From an uncultured Flavobacteriaceae bacterium (lineage in GTDB: Bacteria; Bacteroidota; Bacteroidia; Flavobacteriales; Flavobacteriaceae), in assembly GCA_943788695.1 (NCBI GenBank), contig CALSRG010000001.1, positions 868,001 to 932,000 on the forward strand: DNA of 64,000 nucleotides. Direction: 5' to 3'. Numbering within the stretch: position 1 is the stretch's first letter; every line of letters begins with the position of its first letter. The translations under genes were made by a program, and so were the position numbers. Below are positions 7,651 through 17,606 of this stretch, piece by piece. The notes beneath the pieces are model-generated. The model searched no databases. It had not been told where the DNA came from and saw only the letters and a program-made list of their open reading frames with translations.

Positions 7651-8067
7651 ATGAAACAACGAACACCAGTTAGTACTATTATGACACGTGATGTCATAAC
7701 TTTAAATTTAAACGATAATATGGAGTTGGCCGAGAAAATTTTTGAATCACGTAAAATTCGACATATTCCTATCGTCAATGGTAAAATGGTTGTTGGTATG
7801 CTAAGTCATACTGATTTAATGCGGATAAGTTTTTCTGATCTCAACCAGGAAGAAAATGAGATTAATTCTGTTGTTTACGACCTGTTTACGATTGAGCAAA
7901 TTATGGCTAAGTCCATCATTTCAGTTACTTCAGATACCACTATTAAAGAAGTTGCTCAAATACTTGCCGAGCATGAGTTTCACGCTGTTCCAGTGGTCGA
8001 TAACGGAGCGTTAGTTGGTATTGTTACCTCTACCGACCTCATAAAATTTCTTTTAGAGCAATTTTAA
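7651..8067 (+). CDS. CBS-domain pair protein
   Basis: The frame is open from a TTG at 7594, but the ATG at 7651 begins MKQRTPVSTIMTRDVITL, the normal start of a stand-alone CBS pair, so I take 7651 (138 residues). Two CBS motifs are visible: residues about 7-65 (MTRDVITLNLND, then HIPIVNGKMVVGMLSHTDL) and about 80-135 (MAKSIISVTSDTTIKEV, then HAVPVVDNGALVGIVTSTDLI). Such pairs bind adenosine nucleotides and act as energy sensors or regulators of partner proteins; no enzymatic domain is attached, so the partner is unknown. The stop overlaps that of rpe on the other strand by four bases. Confidence 0.88.
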   Translation: MKQRTPVSTIMTRDVITLNLNDNMELAEKIFESRKIRHIPIVNGKMVVGMLSHTDLMRISFSDLNQEENEINSVVYDLFTIEQIMAKSIISVTSDTTIKEVAQILAEHEFHAVPVVDNGALVGIVTSTDLIKFLLEQF

Positions 8068-8732
8068 GAATCCGATTTAACCAAACTGTGTAATGTTCCA
8101 ATGACGGCCTTAGGGTTGTTATTACTAAAAACATGACTGCCTGCCACTAAAGCGTCCGCCCCTGCAACTGCTAAAGCTTGAGCATTTTGATCAGTAACAC
8201 CACCATCAATTTCGATTATAGTGTTGGCGTTTTTTGAGATGATGAGCGCCTTAAGTTGCTTGACTTTTTCGTAGGTTTCCAAAATAAACTTCTGTCCTCC
8301 AAATCCTGGGTTAACACTCATAATACATACCAAGTCAATATCGCCAATAATAGATTCTAAAACAGAAATAGGGGTGTGGGGGTTTAATGCAACACCCGCT
8401 TTCATACCTGTTGCTTTGATGGCCTGGAGTGTGCGATGCAAATGTGTACAGGCCTCATAATGCACAGTAAGGATGGCACCACCCAAATCTGCGAAGGTTT
8501 GAATGTAGCGATCTGGGTCTACAATCATCAAGTGAATGTCTAATGGTTTTTTGGCATGCTTTGAGATCGCTTTTATCACTGGCATTCCAAACGATATGTT
8601 TGGAACAAAAACTCCGTCCATAACATCGATATGAAACCAGTCTGCACTGCTGTTATTCACCATTTCTATATCGATTTGAAGATTAGCAAAATCGGCTGCT
8701 AAAATGGATGGTGCAATTATTTTATTTGCCAT
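8064..8732 (-). CDS. rpe: Ribulose-phosphate 3-epimerase
   Basis: Rpe interconverts D-ribulose 5-phosphate and D-xylulose 5-phosphate in the pentose phosphate pathway. The 222-residue TIM-barrel has the family landmarks: APSILAADFANL at residues 7-18, HIDVMDGVFVPNISFG (metal-binding His and catalytic Asp), LDIHLMIVDP, the MSVNPGFGGQKF signature at about 138-149, and EIDGGV with the second catalytic Asp near the C-terminus. Length is normal. It sits downstream of rpoD on the same strand, but a terminator between them suggests separate transcription. Confidence 0.96.
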   Translation of the reverse strand: MANKIIAPSILAADFANLQIDIEMVNNSSADWFHIDVMDGVFVPNISFGMPVIKAISKHAKKPLDIHLMIVDPDRYIQTFADLGGAILTVHYEACTHLHRTLQAIKATGMKAGVALNPHTPISVLESIIGDIDLVCIMSVNPGFGGQKFILETYEKVKQLKALIISKNANTIIEIDGGVTDQNAQALAVAGADALVAGSHVFSNNNPKAVIGTLHSLVKSDS

Positions 8733-8759
8733 ATTCTATAGGTTTTTTCAAAAATAATA

Positions 8760-8792
8760 TAAAAAAATAAACCCTCCGAAGTGGAGGGTTTA
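8760..8792 (-). terminator. Intrinsic terminator downstream of rpoD
   Basis: Stem TAAACCCTCC (8768-8777) pairs with GGAGGGTTTA (8783-8792) around a five-base loop; on the minus strand it runs into a T tract. It begins four bases after the rpoD stop. Confidence 0.88.
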
Positions 8793-8796
8793 TTGT

Positions 8797-9660
8797 TTAA
8801 CCTAAATAGGTTTTAAGGATTTTGCTTCGCGATGTATGTTTAAGTCGTCGGATAGCCTTTTCTTTTATTTGACGAACACGTTCTCTAGTAAGATCAAAAG
8901 TTTCTCCAATTTCTTCTAAAGTCATAGGATGTTGATTGCCTAATCCAAAGTACAAACGAACGACATCAGCCTCTCGGGGGGTCAATGTTTCGAGTGATCT
9001 TTCGATTTCTGTTCGAAGCGACTCGTGCAATAAATCGCGGTCCGGATTTGGTGATTCACCAGATCGTAAAACATCATATAAATTAGAGTCTTCGCCTTCT
9101 ACTAAGGGTGCATCCATCGATACGTGACGCCCAGAATTCTTCATTGATTCTTTGACATCATTGATGGTCATGTCCAGTTCTTTAGCAATTTCCTCTGCAC
9201 TAGGCGGACGCTCGTGTGACTGCTCAAGAAAAGCAAAGGTTTTATTAATTTTATTAATAGATCCAATTTTATTTAAGGGAAGTCTAACAATTCGAGATTG
9301 CTCGGCCAGTGCTTGAAGAATACTTTGGCGAATCCACCAAACGGCATAAGAGATAAATTTAAACCCTCGTGTTTCGTCGAAACGTTGAGCGGCTTTAATC
9401 AATCCTAAATTGCCTTCATTGATCAAATCAGGTAGAGTCAATCCTTGATTTTGATATTGTTTTGCAACCGATACGACAAAACGGAGATTGGCTTTGGTAA
9501 GTTTCTCTAGGGCGATTTGGTCTCCAGCTTTGATGCGCTGTGCCAGTTCGACTTCTTCGTCAGCGGTTATTAAATCTACCTTGCCTATTTCTTGTAAATA
9601 CTTGTCTAACGAAGCAGTTTCTCTATTGGTGACCTGCTTAGTAATTTTGAGTTGTCTCAT
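8797..9660 (-). CDS. rpoD: Primary RNA polymerase sigma factor (RpoD/SigA)
   Basis: The 287-residue protein is the short primary sigma typical of Bacteroidota, which lacks the long region 1.1 of proteobacterial RpoD. Region 1.2 starts at about residue 15 with [16 protein letters not shown]. Region 2 has [30 protein letters not shown] and the -10 recognition and melting segment [14 protein letters not shown]. Region 3 follows, and region 4 ends with [16 protein letters not shown] and the helix-turn-helix [20 protein letters not shown]. It should direct transcription from the TAnnTTTG promoters seen across this window. It is monocistronic, with a hairpin terminator after it. Confidence 0.97.
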   Translation of the reverse strand: MRQLKITKQVTNRETASLDKYLQEIGKVDLITADEEVELAQRIKAGDQIALEKLTKANLRFVVSVAKQYQNQGLTLPDLINEGNLGLIKAAQRFDETRGFKFISYAVWWIRQSILQALAEQSRIVRLPLNKIGSINKINKTFAFLEQSHERPPSAEEIAKELDMTINDVKESMKNSGRHVSMDAPLVEGEDSNLYDVLRSGESPNPDRDLLHESLRTEIERSLETLTPREADVVRLYFGLGNQHPMTLEEIGETFDLTRERVRQIKEKAIRRLKHTSRSKILKTYLG

Positions 9661-9739
9661 TAATATATAATATAAAATTTAATGTGAAGGAGCTGTCAGT
9701 TAATTATACGCAGAATTTTGAAAAAGGTTACAATGAAGT

Positions 9740-9778
9740 GTAAAAAAAACCGCTTAAAACAATTAAGCGGTTTTTTTC
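9740..9778 (-). terminator. Intrinsic terminator downstream of pnp
   Basis: An 11-bp perfect stem AAACCGCTTAA (9747-9757) pairs with TTAAGCGGTTT (9763-9773) around a five-base loop. Both sides end in A or T runs, so on the minus strand the stem is followed by T8. Confidence 0.92.
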
Positions 9779-9794
9779 ATATTTATAAAAGAGA

Positions 9795-12035
9795 TTAATC
9801 TCTGCGTCTTCTGTCGCGATCTCCACCTCGATTTCTATCACGATCTCCGCCGCGTCCGCGACTATCACGATCTCCACGTCCACGACTATCGTCACGTGGT
9901 GGTCTTTCAACATAGCCTTCAGGCTTGTCGAGTAGTGCTTTACGTGACACTTTCTCTTTGCGCGTTCTAGGATCCATACCGAAATACTTAACATCGATAA
10001 TATCACCTAAATTTACAACGTCAGTGACATTTTCTGTTCGTTCCCAAGCTAGTTCACTTACGTGAAGTAACACTTCGTTACCTGGAGCTTCAACATATTC
10101 TACAACGGCACCAAAGTCAAGTATTTTAATGACTTTAACTTCATACGCACTTCCAACCTCAGGTTTGAACATCAAAGCATCGATTTTTGCTAATACAGCA
10201 TCAATACCGTTCTGGTCCGTCCCTAAGATTTCAACTATTCCCTCTTCAGTAACAGGGTCTTCATTAATTACAATAGTTGTTTTCGTTGTTTTTTGAAGTT
10301 CTTGAATTACCTTACCGCCACTACCAATAACAGCTCCAATGTATTCGTTTGGAATTTTAACGGTAATGATTTTTGGTGCATGAGCTTTAACTTCTGCACT
10401 AGGTTGTGCAATAGTGTCAGTCAATTTCTCAAGAATATGAAGACGACCATCTCGAGCTTGTTTCAATGCATTAACCAAAATTTCGTAAGATAAACCTTTG
10501 ATTTTGATATCCATCTGACAAGCAGTGATACCGTCGGCAGTTCCTGTTACTTTGAAGTCCATATCTCCAAGATGATCCTCATCACCTAAGATGTCGCTCA
10601 AAACAGCATAACGGTCTCCGTCAGAAATTAATCCCATGGCAATACCTGAAACTGGTTTTTTCAATTGCACACCAGCATCCATAAGTGCCATAGTTCCAGA
10701 ACAAACGGTTGCCATTGATGACGATCCATTACTTTCTAATACCTCACTTACAACACGAACAGTGTAAGGACAATCTGCAGGAATCATGTTTTTTAACGCA
10801 CGTTGCGCCAAGTTTCCATGTCCAATTTCACGACGCGATGTCCCTCTAAGCGGTCTTGCTTCACCGGTTGAAAAAGGAGGGAAGTTGTAGTGCAAGTAGA
10901 ACGTTTCTTCACCTTGAAAAGTAGCCATATCCAATTGGTTGGCCTCTCTTGATGTACCAAGTGTCACAGTTGCTAGCGCCTGAGTTTCTCCTCTTGTGAA
11001 GATTGAACTTCCGTGTGTTGACGGTAAATAATCAACTTCACACCAAATTGGTCTAACGTCAGTTGTTTTTCTACCATCTAAACGGACGCCTTCAGCAAGC
11101 GTCAATTCACGAATGGCATCTTTTTGAACATTTTTGTAGTAAGAAGAAATCTCTTTCTTTTGTTCAGCCAATTCTTCATCAGTGAAAAGTGCCATAACTT
11201 CATCTTTAATTTCACTGAAGGCTTGACTGCGTTCTGCCTTTGAAAAACCTTGCTTAGCGACTTGATAGCACTTGTCATAAGCGGCATCTTTTACTTTAGT
11301 CATCAAAGCTTCGTTTTCTTCAACAACTGCAATTTCACGTTGAGGTTTTTTACCAAAGGCTTCTGCCAAACGAATTTGTGCTTCAATCTGGACCTTGATT
11401 GCTTCGTGTGCAAATTTAATGGCATCAGCCATTTCTTCTTCTGAGCACTCAAGCATTTCACCTTCAACCATCATGACAGAATCGGCTGATGCGCCAATGA
11501 TCATATCTATATCGGCAGAAAGTAATTGCTCGCGACTTGGGTTTATTATAAACGCGCCATCAATACGTGCCACACGAACCTCCGAAATCGGAGTTTCGAA
11601 AGGAATATCACTCAAATGAATGGCGGCCGAAGCTGCTAATCCTGCGAGTGCATCTGGCATCACTTCATCATCATGAGACATCAATTGAATCATCAATTGT
11701 GTTTCACAGTGGTAGTTTTTCGGAAACAAAGGACGTAACACGCGGTCAACGAGTCTCATTACTAAAATCTCTTCATTACTCGGACGAGCCTCTCTTTTGA
11801 AGAAACCACCTGGGTAACGTCCTGCTGCCGCAAATTTTTCGCGATAATCAACGGTCAAGGGCATAAAGTCAACGTCTGAAGCATCGTAGTTTGATACTAC
11901 AGTACACAACAACATGGTTTTTCCCATTTGTACCACGACAGAGCCGTGGGCTTGTTTGGCTAATTTGCCGGTTTCGATGGAGATTTCTCTTCCATCACCG
12001 AGATCAATGATCTCTTTAAAAACTTGTGGAATCAT
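9795..12035 (-). CDS. pnp: Polynucleotide phosphorylase
   Basis: PNPase degrades RNA 3' to 5' with phosphate. I use the ATG at 12033-12035 ([16 protein letters not shown]), giving 746 residues; the open frame reaches 12161 but runs through the intergenic hairpin. Order of domains: RNase PH-like domain 1 ([20 protein letters not shown]), a helical linker, RNase PH-like domain 2 with [15 protein letters not shown] and the catalytic [17 protein letters not shown], a KH domain with the GSGG loop, and an S1 domain ending near [16 protein letters not shown]. The C-terminus is an extra tail of about 30 residues rich in Arg, Asp and Gly. It follows rpsO, the usual rpsO-pnp order. Confidence 0.97.
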   Translation of the reverse strand: MIPQVFKEIIDLGDGREISIETGKLAKQAHGSVVVQMGKTMLLCTVVSNYDASDVDFMPLTVDYREKFAAAGRYPGGFFKREARPSNEEILVMRLVDRVLRPLFPKNYHCETQLMIQLMSHDDEVMPDALAGLAASAAIHLSDIPFETPISEVRVARIDGAFIINPSREQLLSADIDMIIGASADSVMMVEGEMLECSEEEMADAIKFAHEAIKVQIEAQIRLAEAFGKKPQREIAVVEENEALMTKVKDAAYDKCYQVAKQGFSKAERSQAFSEIKDEVMALFTDEELAEQKKEISSYYKNVQKDAIRELTLAEGVRLDGRKTTDVRPIWCEVDYLPSTHGSSIFTRGETQALATVTLGTSREANQLDMATFQGEETFYLHYNFPPFSTGEARPLRGTSRREIGHGNLAQRALKNMIPADCPYTVRVVSEVLESNGSSSMATVCSGTMALMDAGVQLKKPVSGIAMGLISDGDRYAVLSDILGDEDHLGDMDFKVTGTADGITACQMDIKIKGLSYEILVNALKQARDGRLHILEKLTDTIAQPSAEVKAHAPKIITVKIPNEYIGAVIGSGGKVIQELQKTTKTTIVINEDPVTEEGIVEILGTDQNGIDAVLAKIDALMFKPEVGSAYEVKVIKILDFGAVVEYVEAPGNEVLLHVSELAWERTENVTDVVNLGDIIDVKYFGMDPRTRKEKVSRKALLDKPEGYVERPPRDDSRGRGDRDSRGRGGDRDRNRGGDRDRRRRD

Positions 12036-12149
12036 AAAATAGTTATTAATTAAACAATGGTCGTTGTGTTGTTGCGGTTGTGTAGTGACCAATGAAAAAC
12101 TTTTTGAAGCTTCTTCTAAAAATGCCGTCTTAGACGGTGTGGTTAAAAA

Positions 12150-12172
12150 AAAGGAGCACAAGGCTCCTTAAA
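12150..12172 (-). terminator. Hairpin terminator or attenuator between rpsO and pnp
   Basis: Stem AAGGAGC (12151-12157) pairs with GCTCCTT (12163-12169) with a five-base loop, followed on the minus strand by eight T. It lies between the rpsO stop and the pnp start and so could partly stop rpsO transcripts or act as a processing site controlling pnp. Confidence 0.82.
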
Positions 12173-12173
12173 T

Positions 12174-12443
12174 TTATTTACGTAATCCAAGTTCCTTGAC
12201 AATGGCACGATACCTTAAGATATCTTTCTTTACCAAATAATCAAGCAATGAACGACGTTTTCCAACCAATTTAACCAATGAACGCTCAGTATTAAAATCT
12301 TTACGATTTCTTTTTAAATGCTCTGTTAAGTGGTTGATTCTAAATGTGAACAATGCGATTTGCCCTTCAGCAGACCCAGTATTGCTTGCAGCATTACCGT
12401 GCTTTGCAAACAATTCTTGTTTTGTTTCTTTTGTCAAATACAT
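12174..12443 (-). CDS. rpsO: 30S ribosomal protein S15
   Basis: S15 binds the central domain of 16S rRNA. The 89-residue product has the expected length and motifs: HGNAASNTGSAEGQIALFTFRI at about residues 15-36, the HLKRNRKDFNTERSLVKLVG rRNA-binding region, and RRSLLDYLVKKDILRYRAIVKELGLRK at the C-terminus. It begins MYLTKETKQ, as in other Flavobacteriia. It precedes pnp, with a hairpin between the two. Confidence 0.97.
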   Translation of the reverse strand: MYLTKETKQELFAKHGNAASNTGSAEGQIALFTFRINHLTEHLKRNRKDFNTERSLVKLVGKRRSLLDYLVKKDILRYRAIVKELGLRK

Positions 12444-12499
12444 GCCAATATTGTTTCAATGATTATTATGTACAAGAAATGATTTTCATTTCTCGACCG

Positions 12500-12507
12500 C
12501 AAAGATA
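12500..12507 (-). promoter_or_regulatory. -7 promoter box (TATCTTTG) for rpsO
   Basis: The minus strand reads TATCTTTG, an exact TAnnTTTG match, 56 bases ahead of the rpsO ATG. The -33 TTG is not clear. Confidence 0.55.
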
Positions 12508-12983
12508 GAATTTTTCAATGAATATAATGCCTTGTGGCGATTTTATTACATGGCTGTTCTAATGAGCTATTCTCATGGAGGTTAAAGAACGGATATTATT
12601 CACAATCTTCTCCGTTGTCCACCGTATTTTCATAATCCTCAACTGTAAACGTTTATTGGAATTTATTATGACCCAGATTTATATAGCTTCCCTAGCTACA
12701 AGGGCTGCTTTCAATAGGCTATACTAATGTAACCTAACACTATCGAAAATAGGTTGTTTTAGTTTGTCTTATTATAGAATCAGTAACATTGCCGTTCCAA
12801 AAGAAGTGCTAGTGCTTCCCTCAAGAGTTGTTAAATTATTCAAACAATTATCTTTTCCAGTGAAATTCTGAAAGTTGTTGGATTCAGTAAAGAAGTCTTT
12901 CCCAATAATCGAGTAAAGGGTTTAACTTAAATCCCAAAAAGCAAATCCAGAATGCTTAAATAAGAAGAGAGGAGAGTGGTGAC
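12508..12983 (-). other. Gene-free stretch with possible decayed coding sequence
   Basis: About 480 bases between the rpsO promoter and accD hold no intact gene. On the minus strand two short frames look protein-like although they lack starts. One runs from about 12932 to 12774 and encodes a run with SIIGKDFFTESNNFQ and LEGSTSTSFGTAM. The other ends near 12601 and encodes TFTVEDYENTVDNGEDCE. In-frame stops come just before both. They may be remnants of one or two small secreted proteins. No tRNA, terminator or repeat was seen here. Confidence 0.35.
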
Positions 12984-13835
12984 CTATCTAATCTTATTGT
13001 TTAAAATTAAATCTAAATACAGATTGACTTTCTCTTTCAGTTGAGAACGGTGCGAGATAAAATCTAGGAAGCCATGTTCTTGAAGAAATTCGGCAGTTTG
13101 AAAATCATCAGGCAGTTCTTTACCCGTGGTGTCTCTCACTACACGTGGTCCTGCAAAACCAATTAGTGCCCCAGGTTCGGAGATGTTAATGTCACCGAGC
13201 ATAGCAAAGGAGGCCGTTGTGCCACCAGTTGTAGGGTCCGTACAGAGTGAAATATAAGGAATTTGGGCATCGGCAAGTTGAGCCAACTTTGCTGAGGTTT
13301 TTGCCAATTGCATAAGTGAGATGGCGGCTTCCATCATACGTGCGCCACCTGATTTTGAAATCATCAGGAATGGTATTTTATTTTTCAGGGCATGGTCAGC
13401 AGCACGAGCAATTTTTTCACCTACGACACTACCCATAGAGCCACCAATGAAAGAAAAGTCCATAGCAGCTACTACCAATGGCTTCCCTTTAGATTTCCCA
13501 ACTGCAGTGCGCACGGCATCCTTGAGGTTGGTTTTATCTTGAGCCGCCTTTAACCGGTCTTTGTACGATTTTGTATCTGTAAATTTTAGCGGATCTTTCG
13601 AGCTGATATTGGCATCTAATTCTTTGAATTTATCATCGAAGATGATTTCGAAATATTCAGCACTTCCGATTCTTACATGATAATCGTCTTCTGGACTAAC
13701 GTAGAAATTATTAGCCAGTTCTTCGGTTTCTACAATTTTACCAGTTGGGGTTTTGTACCACAGACCTTTGGGTGTGTCTTTTTTGGCTTCGGTTGGGGTC
13801 TGTATGCCTTTGTCTTTACGCTTGAACCATACCAT
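12984..13835 (-). CDS. accD: Acetyl-CoA carboxylase carboxyltransferase subunit beta
   Basis: AccD is half of the carboxyltransferase that makes malonyl-CoA for fatty acid synthesis. The 283-residue protein has the crotonase-like core: [20 protein letters not shown] (about residues 124-143), [19 protein letters not shown] with the oxyanion Gly-Gly, and [18 protein letters not shown]. The N-terminal zinc ribbon has lost all its cysteines: [12 protein letters not shown] and the following [12 protein letters not shown] hold none of the two CxxC pairs found in E. coli AccD. The fold order is otherwise intact. It is 22 bases downstream of fba, so the two are probably co-transcribed. accA is not in this window. 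Confidence 0.96.
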   Translation of the reverse strand: MVWFKRKDKGIQTPTEAKKDTPKGLWYKTPTGKIVETEELANNFYVSPEDDYHVRIGSAEYFEIIFDDKFKELDANISSKDPLKFTDTKSYKDRLKAAQDKTNLKDAVRTAVGKSKGKPLVVAAMDFSFIGGSMGSVVGEKIARAADHALKNKIPFLMISKSGGARMMEAAISLMQLAKTSAKLAQLADAQIPYISLCTDPTTGGTTASFAMLGDINISEPGALIGFAGPRVVRDTTGKELPDDFQTAEFLQEHGFLDFISHRSQLKEKVNLYLDLILNNKIR

Positions 13836-13857
13836 AACTATCCTTTTTGGACGCTCT

Positions 13858-14916
13858 TTAAAGCGTATTAATGTTATTTAGATCTTCAAATGCTTGACGA
13901 AGTCTGGTATTAAAAGTCAATTCTCCTTCACGCAACCATTTACGTGGATCGTAGTATTTTTTATTCGGCATGTCGTCTCCTTCTGGGTTACCAATTTGAC
14001 CTTGCAAGTAAGCAGAGTTTTTGTCCATGTAATCACGAATTCCACTCATAAATGCATATTGCATATCTGTGTCGATATTCATTTTAACCACACCATATGA
14101 AATGGCTTCTCTGATTTCTTCAACCGTAGAACCTGACCCACCATGAAAAACAAAATCGATGGTATTGTGAGCAACACCATATTTTGAAGACACGAACTCT
14201 TGCGAATTCTTTAAAATTTTTGGAGTCAAAACCACATTTCCAGGTTTGTAAACACCGTGCACATTTCCAAAGGCTGCTGCAATGGTAAAGCGGTCACTCA
14301 CTTGACTTAATTCCTCAAAGGCGTAGGCCACTTCATCGGGCTGGGTATATAGTTTTGAGCTGTCAATATCGGTATTATCAACACCGTCTTCTTCACCGCC
14401 AGTAACACCTAGTTCAATTTCTAATGTCATTCCGATTTTAGACATACGCTCTAAATAGCGTTTGCATATTTCGATATTCTCTTCAAGAGGCTCTTCCGAT
14501 AAATCAATCATATGAGAGCTGTAAAGTGATTTTCCTGTAGATTTGAAATGGGCTTCACCAGCATCCATCAAACCGTCTATCCACGGCAGTAAGTTTTTGG
14601 CACAATGGTCTGTATGTAATATAACGGGAACTCCATATACTTCTGACATGAGGTGAACGTGATGTGCTCCAGCAACAGATCCTGCAATCGCAGCTGCTTG
14701 ACCATCATTTGAAAGCCCCTTTCCTGCGTTAAAACAGCCGCCACCGTTAGAAAATTGAACAATCACTGGAGCGTTGAGGTCTCGTGCAGTTTCGAGCACA
14801 CCATTTATGCTGTTTGATCCAACCACATTGACTGCGGGCAGAGCAAATTGTTTCTTTTTGGCTAAATTAAATATAGCTTGAACTTCGTCTCCTGTTGCAA
14901 CTCCGGCTTTAATCAT
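13858..14916 (-). CDS. fbaA: Class II fructose-bisphosphate aldolase
   Basis: The zinc-dependent aldolase cleaves fructose 1,6-bisphosphate to dihydroxyacetone phosphate and glyceraldehyde 3-phosphate. The 352-residue protein has the class IIA landmarks: the zinc and catalytic region [15 protein letters not shown] (about residues 93-107), [29 protein letters not shown] with a zinc His, and [11 protein letters not shown] (about 254-264) followed by [15 protein letters not shown]. It begins [12 protein letters not shown], a usual start. A -7 box (14950-14957) lies 33 bases upstream, and accD follows. Confidence 0.97.
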   Translation of the reverse strand: MIKAGVATGDEVQAIFNLAKKKQFALPAVNVVGSNSINGVLETARDLNAPVIVQFSNGGGCFNAGKGLSNDGQAAAIAGSVAGAHHVHLMSEVYGVPVILHTDHCAKNLLPWIDGLMDAGEAHFKSTGKSLYSSHMIDLSEEPLEENIEICKRYLERMSKIGMTLEIELGVTGGEEDGVDNTDIDSSKLYTQPDEVAYAFEELSQVSDRFTIAAAFGNVHGVYKPGNVVLTPKILKNSQEFVSSKYGVAHNTIDFVFHGGSGSTVEEIREAISYGVVKMNIDTDMQYAFMSGIRDYMDKNSAYLQGQIGNPEGDDMPNKKYYDPRKWLREGELTFNTRLRQAFEDLNNINTL

Positions 14917-14949
14917 ATCAGATATTTCGTTGAATTTGTTTTAAGAAAC

Positions 14950-14957
14950 CAAATGTA
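14950..14957 (-). promoter_or_regulatory. -7 promoter box (TACATTTG) for fba-accD
   Basis: The minus strand reads TACATTTG, an exact TAnnTTTG match 33 bases ahead of the fba ATG. The trinucleotide 19 bases upstream is ATG rather than TTG. Confidence 0.5.
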
Positions 14958-14991
14958 ATCATTTTTCAATTTACACCATTTATGAAAAGGG

Positions 14992-17547
14992 TTAGAATGG
15001 GTAATTTATACCAATGTTGTAAACAGCATTACTAAAATTGTAGTTGGTAAACCATTTTGAGCCGTCAACTTTGGCAGGCTCATAAGTTTTGAAACCAATA
15101 TCAAATCTGAAGGCAAATAAACTTATGTCATAACGTATACCAAAGCCTGATCCTACTGCGATATCTTGAAGATCTCTAAAGCCGTCGAAAGTGGCCTCTG
15201 GATCGTTCAATCGGTCGGTGTAGGCATTCCAAATATTACCAGCATCAATAAAAAATGCACCTTTAAAGTTACCGAATAAATTGTATCGGTGCTCTAGGTT
15301 AAAGGCTAGCTTCATATTAGCTTCGTTAAACTCATTTGGGCTGTTGGTTTTTCCAGGGCCTAAATTATAGGCCGTCCATGCACGGTTATCATTGGTGCCA
15401 CCCGCAAAATAACTCTTTGAAAATGGAATACTTCCCGAATTTCCCATGGGTATGGCAATACCTGCATATGCCCGGAAGGCTAAAACGTTACCATATCCTA
15501 AAGACCAATGTTTGATGTAGTCTAGATCTGTCTTTATGTATTGTGAAAAAGCAACATTGTTGATTTGGTATTCGCCATTGTCGTTTTGCTTGAGATTGAG
15601 TAAATTTTTACCAGCATTTAATAAATTACCTGCAAGCTCAAGTCGTGCTTTAAAAATGGAATAATTAATATCAAAAACATCATCCCTTTTGTCTTTAGTA
15701 TAACTGAAGTTGGAAGCAATGATTAAATTGTTTTGCGTTAATCTCGTTTTTCGTTCTTTTATATTTCGAACATTTTGAGCGGTTTGAGGATCAGCAGAAT
15801 TAAAGTCACTGTCTGAAACGACCAAATTTATGAAAGCATCAGATTGATTGATGTCTAAATTGATATTGCCATTCCCGTCGTCTGTCAAATAACTGTCGGG
15901 GGTGTTGTAAGTATTTAGTGCGATATCTTCTAATCGTGAAAAAGAATTTTGATAGACACTGAAATAATTTCCCGGATCAAGATTTCTTACATATTGGACA
16001 TTGATTAAATCTATACTATTCTTTCCCGCTGCAGATGGTTTCCAGCTGTAATTTAAAACCGCTCGAATCGATTGCTTGTCCAGCCCAATATTAGTTTGAC
16101 TAGAATAGCCGCCACTGAGCCTGGTTATTGGGGTCATCTCATTTGGTATCAATCCCTCCAATGCTATTGGAAACACAAATCTTGGAATAATCAATCTCAT
16201 GTCCGTTCCGATTTCATTGATATCAAAAAATTTGGATTTGTTATCCGCCTCATCTTTTGATGCGCCAACAGCTCCTATAGCCGATATTTCAAGGGTTTCG
16301 GCCCCTTTAAATACATTTCTGATTTTTAATGCACCACTAAAGGAAAAACCAACAACTTGAATGTTACTTTGCGACACATTGACGTCAAACCCCAGCCCGT
16401 ATTTGGGGCGTGGACTCAAGTATATGGTTGTTAACAATGAACTATCCCTTGGACGTTCTTGATATTCGATATTTGGGTATTTGAAGGTTTGTAATTCGTT
16501 TAAATAGCGATAAGTGAGACTTCTGTCTGCGTCACTAAACAAACTGTCAGGTTTGATAAAAATGGCTTTAGATAGCGCTTCTGGTCGGTACTTCATTTTT
16601 CCAAAACTATAAAAAACAAAGCCTCTAAATTTGATCGAGTCATTAGGAAATTGTTCTCTGTTTTCGGTGGTTGCATCAGTGTATATCTGAACTTTATTTA
16701 TTGTATAGGGTTGAAAGGGCACCCTGGTCACTGAATCTTCGTTTCTAATTACCCGATCGTCAATATTCAAAATAGAGTGCACTTTTTTATTGGTGCCTAT
16801 GGTGTCAAATTTGAAACTTATATAATCTGAAGAAAAATGATAAATTCCTAGATTTCTAAACAGCCCTGTTAACCGCTCTCTTTCGGATATAAAATTTTGT
16901 TCATCAAAGGCTTCTCCGCTTTTAATAGTTGACTCGTTTTGGTGTTGATGATATAAACTGTCAATGATTGGGGAGCTAATTATTGTTGATAGACTGTCTA
17001 AAATGTACCGTTGGTTTTTGGTTACTTCAAATGTTAGCCCAACTTTTTGATCACCTGTAACATCCATACTATCTTTCACCTCAACATCGAACCATCCCTT
17101 TTTAAAATAATATGCACTCAAATTATTTTTACTGCTCTCAGTAGCCAAACTATCTAAGACAGAAGGAGGTTCGCCGATGTTCTTTAACCAATCATTGAAA
17201 GACAAAGACCATTCTCTCATCCGATCAAGTTGCTTGTCGGAATAAAATTTCCTTAAACGAGTAGCACGTCGAGCATCACCATATCTCCAATCTGAGAAAA
17301 TGGAATCACGTTTTTCTCTTGCCAGATTGTATAAATGCAGTCGTAAAGGCAGTTTTGAAAATAGTTTACTGTTAGGTCTTTGCGCCAGCATAGCGCTAAC
17401 TTGCTCCGACTTTTCATTTGTACCATCTACTATAATCTCACTTTTGGTTAAAAGCTGTTCATTTTCCTTAACCCTTTTCAATACATCACATCCAAACAAT
17501 ATGATGCTTGTTATGGTAATTAATGATATTTTTGTGAAGATGCGCAT
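14992..17547 (-). CDS. tamL: TamL-like lipoprotein of the BamA/TamA (Omp85) family
   Basis: The 851-residue protein begins with a lipoprotein signal (SIILFGC, Cys at residue 20), which is the feature that sets TamL of Bacteroidota apart from BamA. A periplasmic part with POTRA-like repeats follows (GWFDVEVKDSMDVTGDQKVG and similar). A C-terminal 16-strand type barrel from about residue 380 onward includes the GGTNDNRAW and LGPG segment (about 735-750), the cap-loop motif region of Omp85 proteins, and ends in IGINYPF. It probably works in outer-membrane protein insertion with a TamB partner, which is not in this window. The neighbouring TrmH-family gene is divergently transcribed. Confidence 0.85.
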   Translation of the reverse strand: MRIFTKISLITITSIILFGCDVLKRVKENEQLLTKSEIIVDGTNEKSEQVSAMLAQRPNSKLFSKLPLRLHLYNLAREKRDSIFSDWRYGDARRATRLRKFYSDKQLDRMREWSLSFNDWLKNIGEPPSVLDSLATESSKNNLSAYYFKKGWFDVEVKDSMDVTGDQKVGLTFEVTKNQRYILDSLSTIISSPIIDSLYHQHQNESTIKSGEAFDEQNFISERERLTGLFRNLGIYHFSSDYISFKFDTIGTNKKVHSILNIDDRVIRNEDSVTRVPFQPYTINKVQIYTDATTENREQFPNDSIKFRGFVFYSFGKMKYRPEALSKAIFIKPDSLFSDADRSLTYRYLNELQTFKYPNIEYQERPRDSSLLTTIYLSPRPKYGLGFDVNVSQSNIQVVGFSFSGALKIRNVFKGAETLEISAIGAVGASKDEADNKSKFFDINEIGTDMRLIIPRFVFPIALEGLIPNEMTPITRLSGGYSSQTNIGLDKQSIRAVLNYSWKPSAAGKNSIDLINVQYVRNLDPGNYFSVYQNSFSRLEDIALNTYNTPDSYLTDDGNGNINLDINQSDAFINLVVSDSDFNSADPQTAQNVRNIKERKTRLTQNNLIIASNFSYTKDKRDDVFDINYSIFKARLELAGNLLNAGKNLLNLKQNDNGEYQINNVAFSQYIKTDLDYIKHWSLGYGNVLAFRAYAGIAIPMGNSGSIPFSKSYFAGGTNDNRAWTAYNLGPGKTNSPNEFNEANMKLAFNLEHRYNLFGNFKGAFFIDAGNIWNAYTDRLNDPEATFDGFRDLQDIAVGSGFGIRYDISLFAFRFDIGFKTYEPAKVDGSKWFTNYNFSNAVYNIGINYPF

Positions 17548-17588
17548 CTGGTTGATCAGCGTTTCAGTGAAGTTAGTTTACTGGTTTT

Positions 17589-17596
17589 CAAAAATA
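17589..17596 (-). promoter_or_regulatory. -7 promoter box (TATTTTTG) for tamL
   Basis: Exact TAnnTTTG match on the minus strand, 41 bases ahead of the tamL ATG and inside the short divergent intergenic space with the RNA methyltransferase gene. Confidence 0.45.
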
Positions 17597-17606
17597 CACG
17601 ATTTAG

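Noticed and set aside
9728..10006. Minus-strand frame at the end of pnp encoding a Val/Ile/Glu-rich repeat
   Set aside because: It is a shadow of the repeat-rich C-terminus of pnp.
12036..12161. Longer PNPase start
   Set aside because: The extension runs through the hairpin of the rpsO-pnp gap and has no family character.
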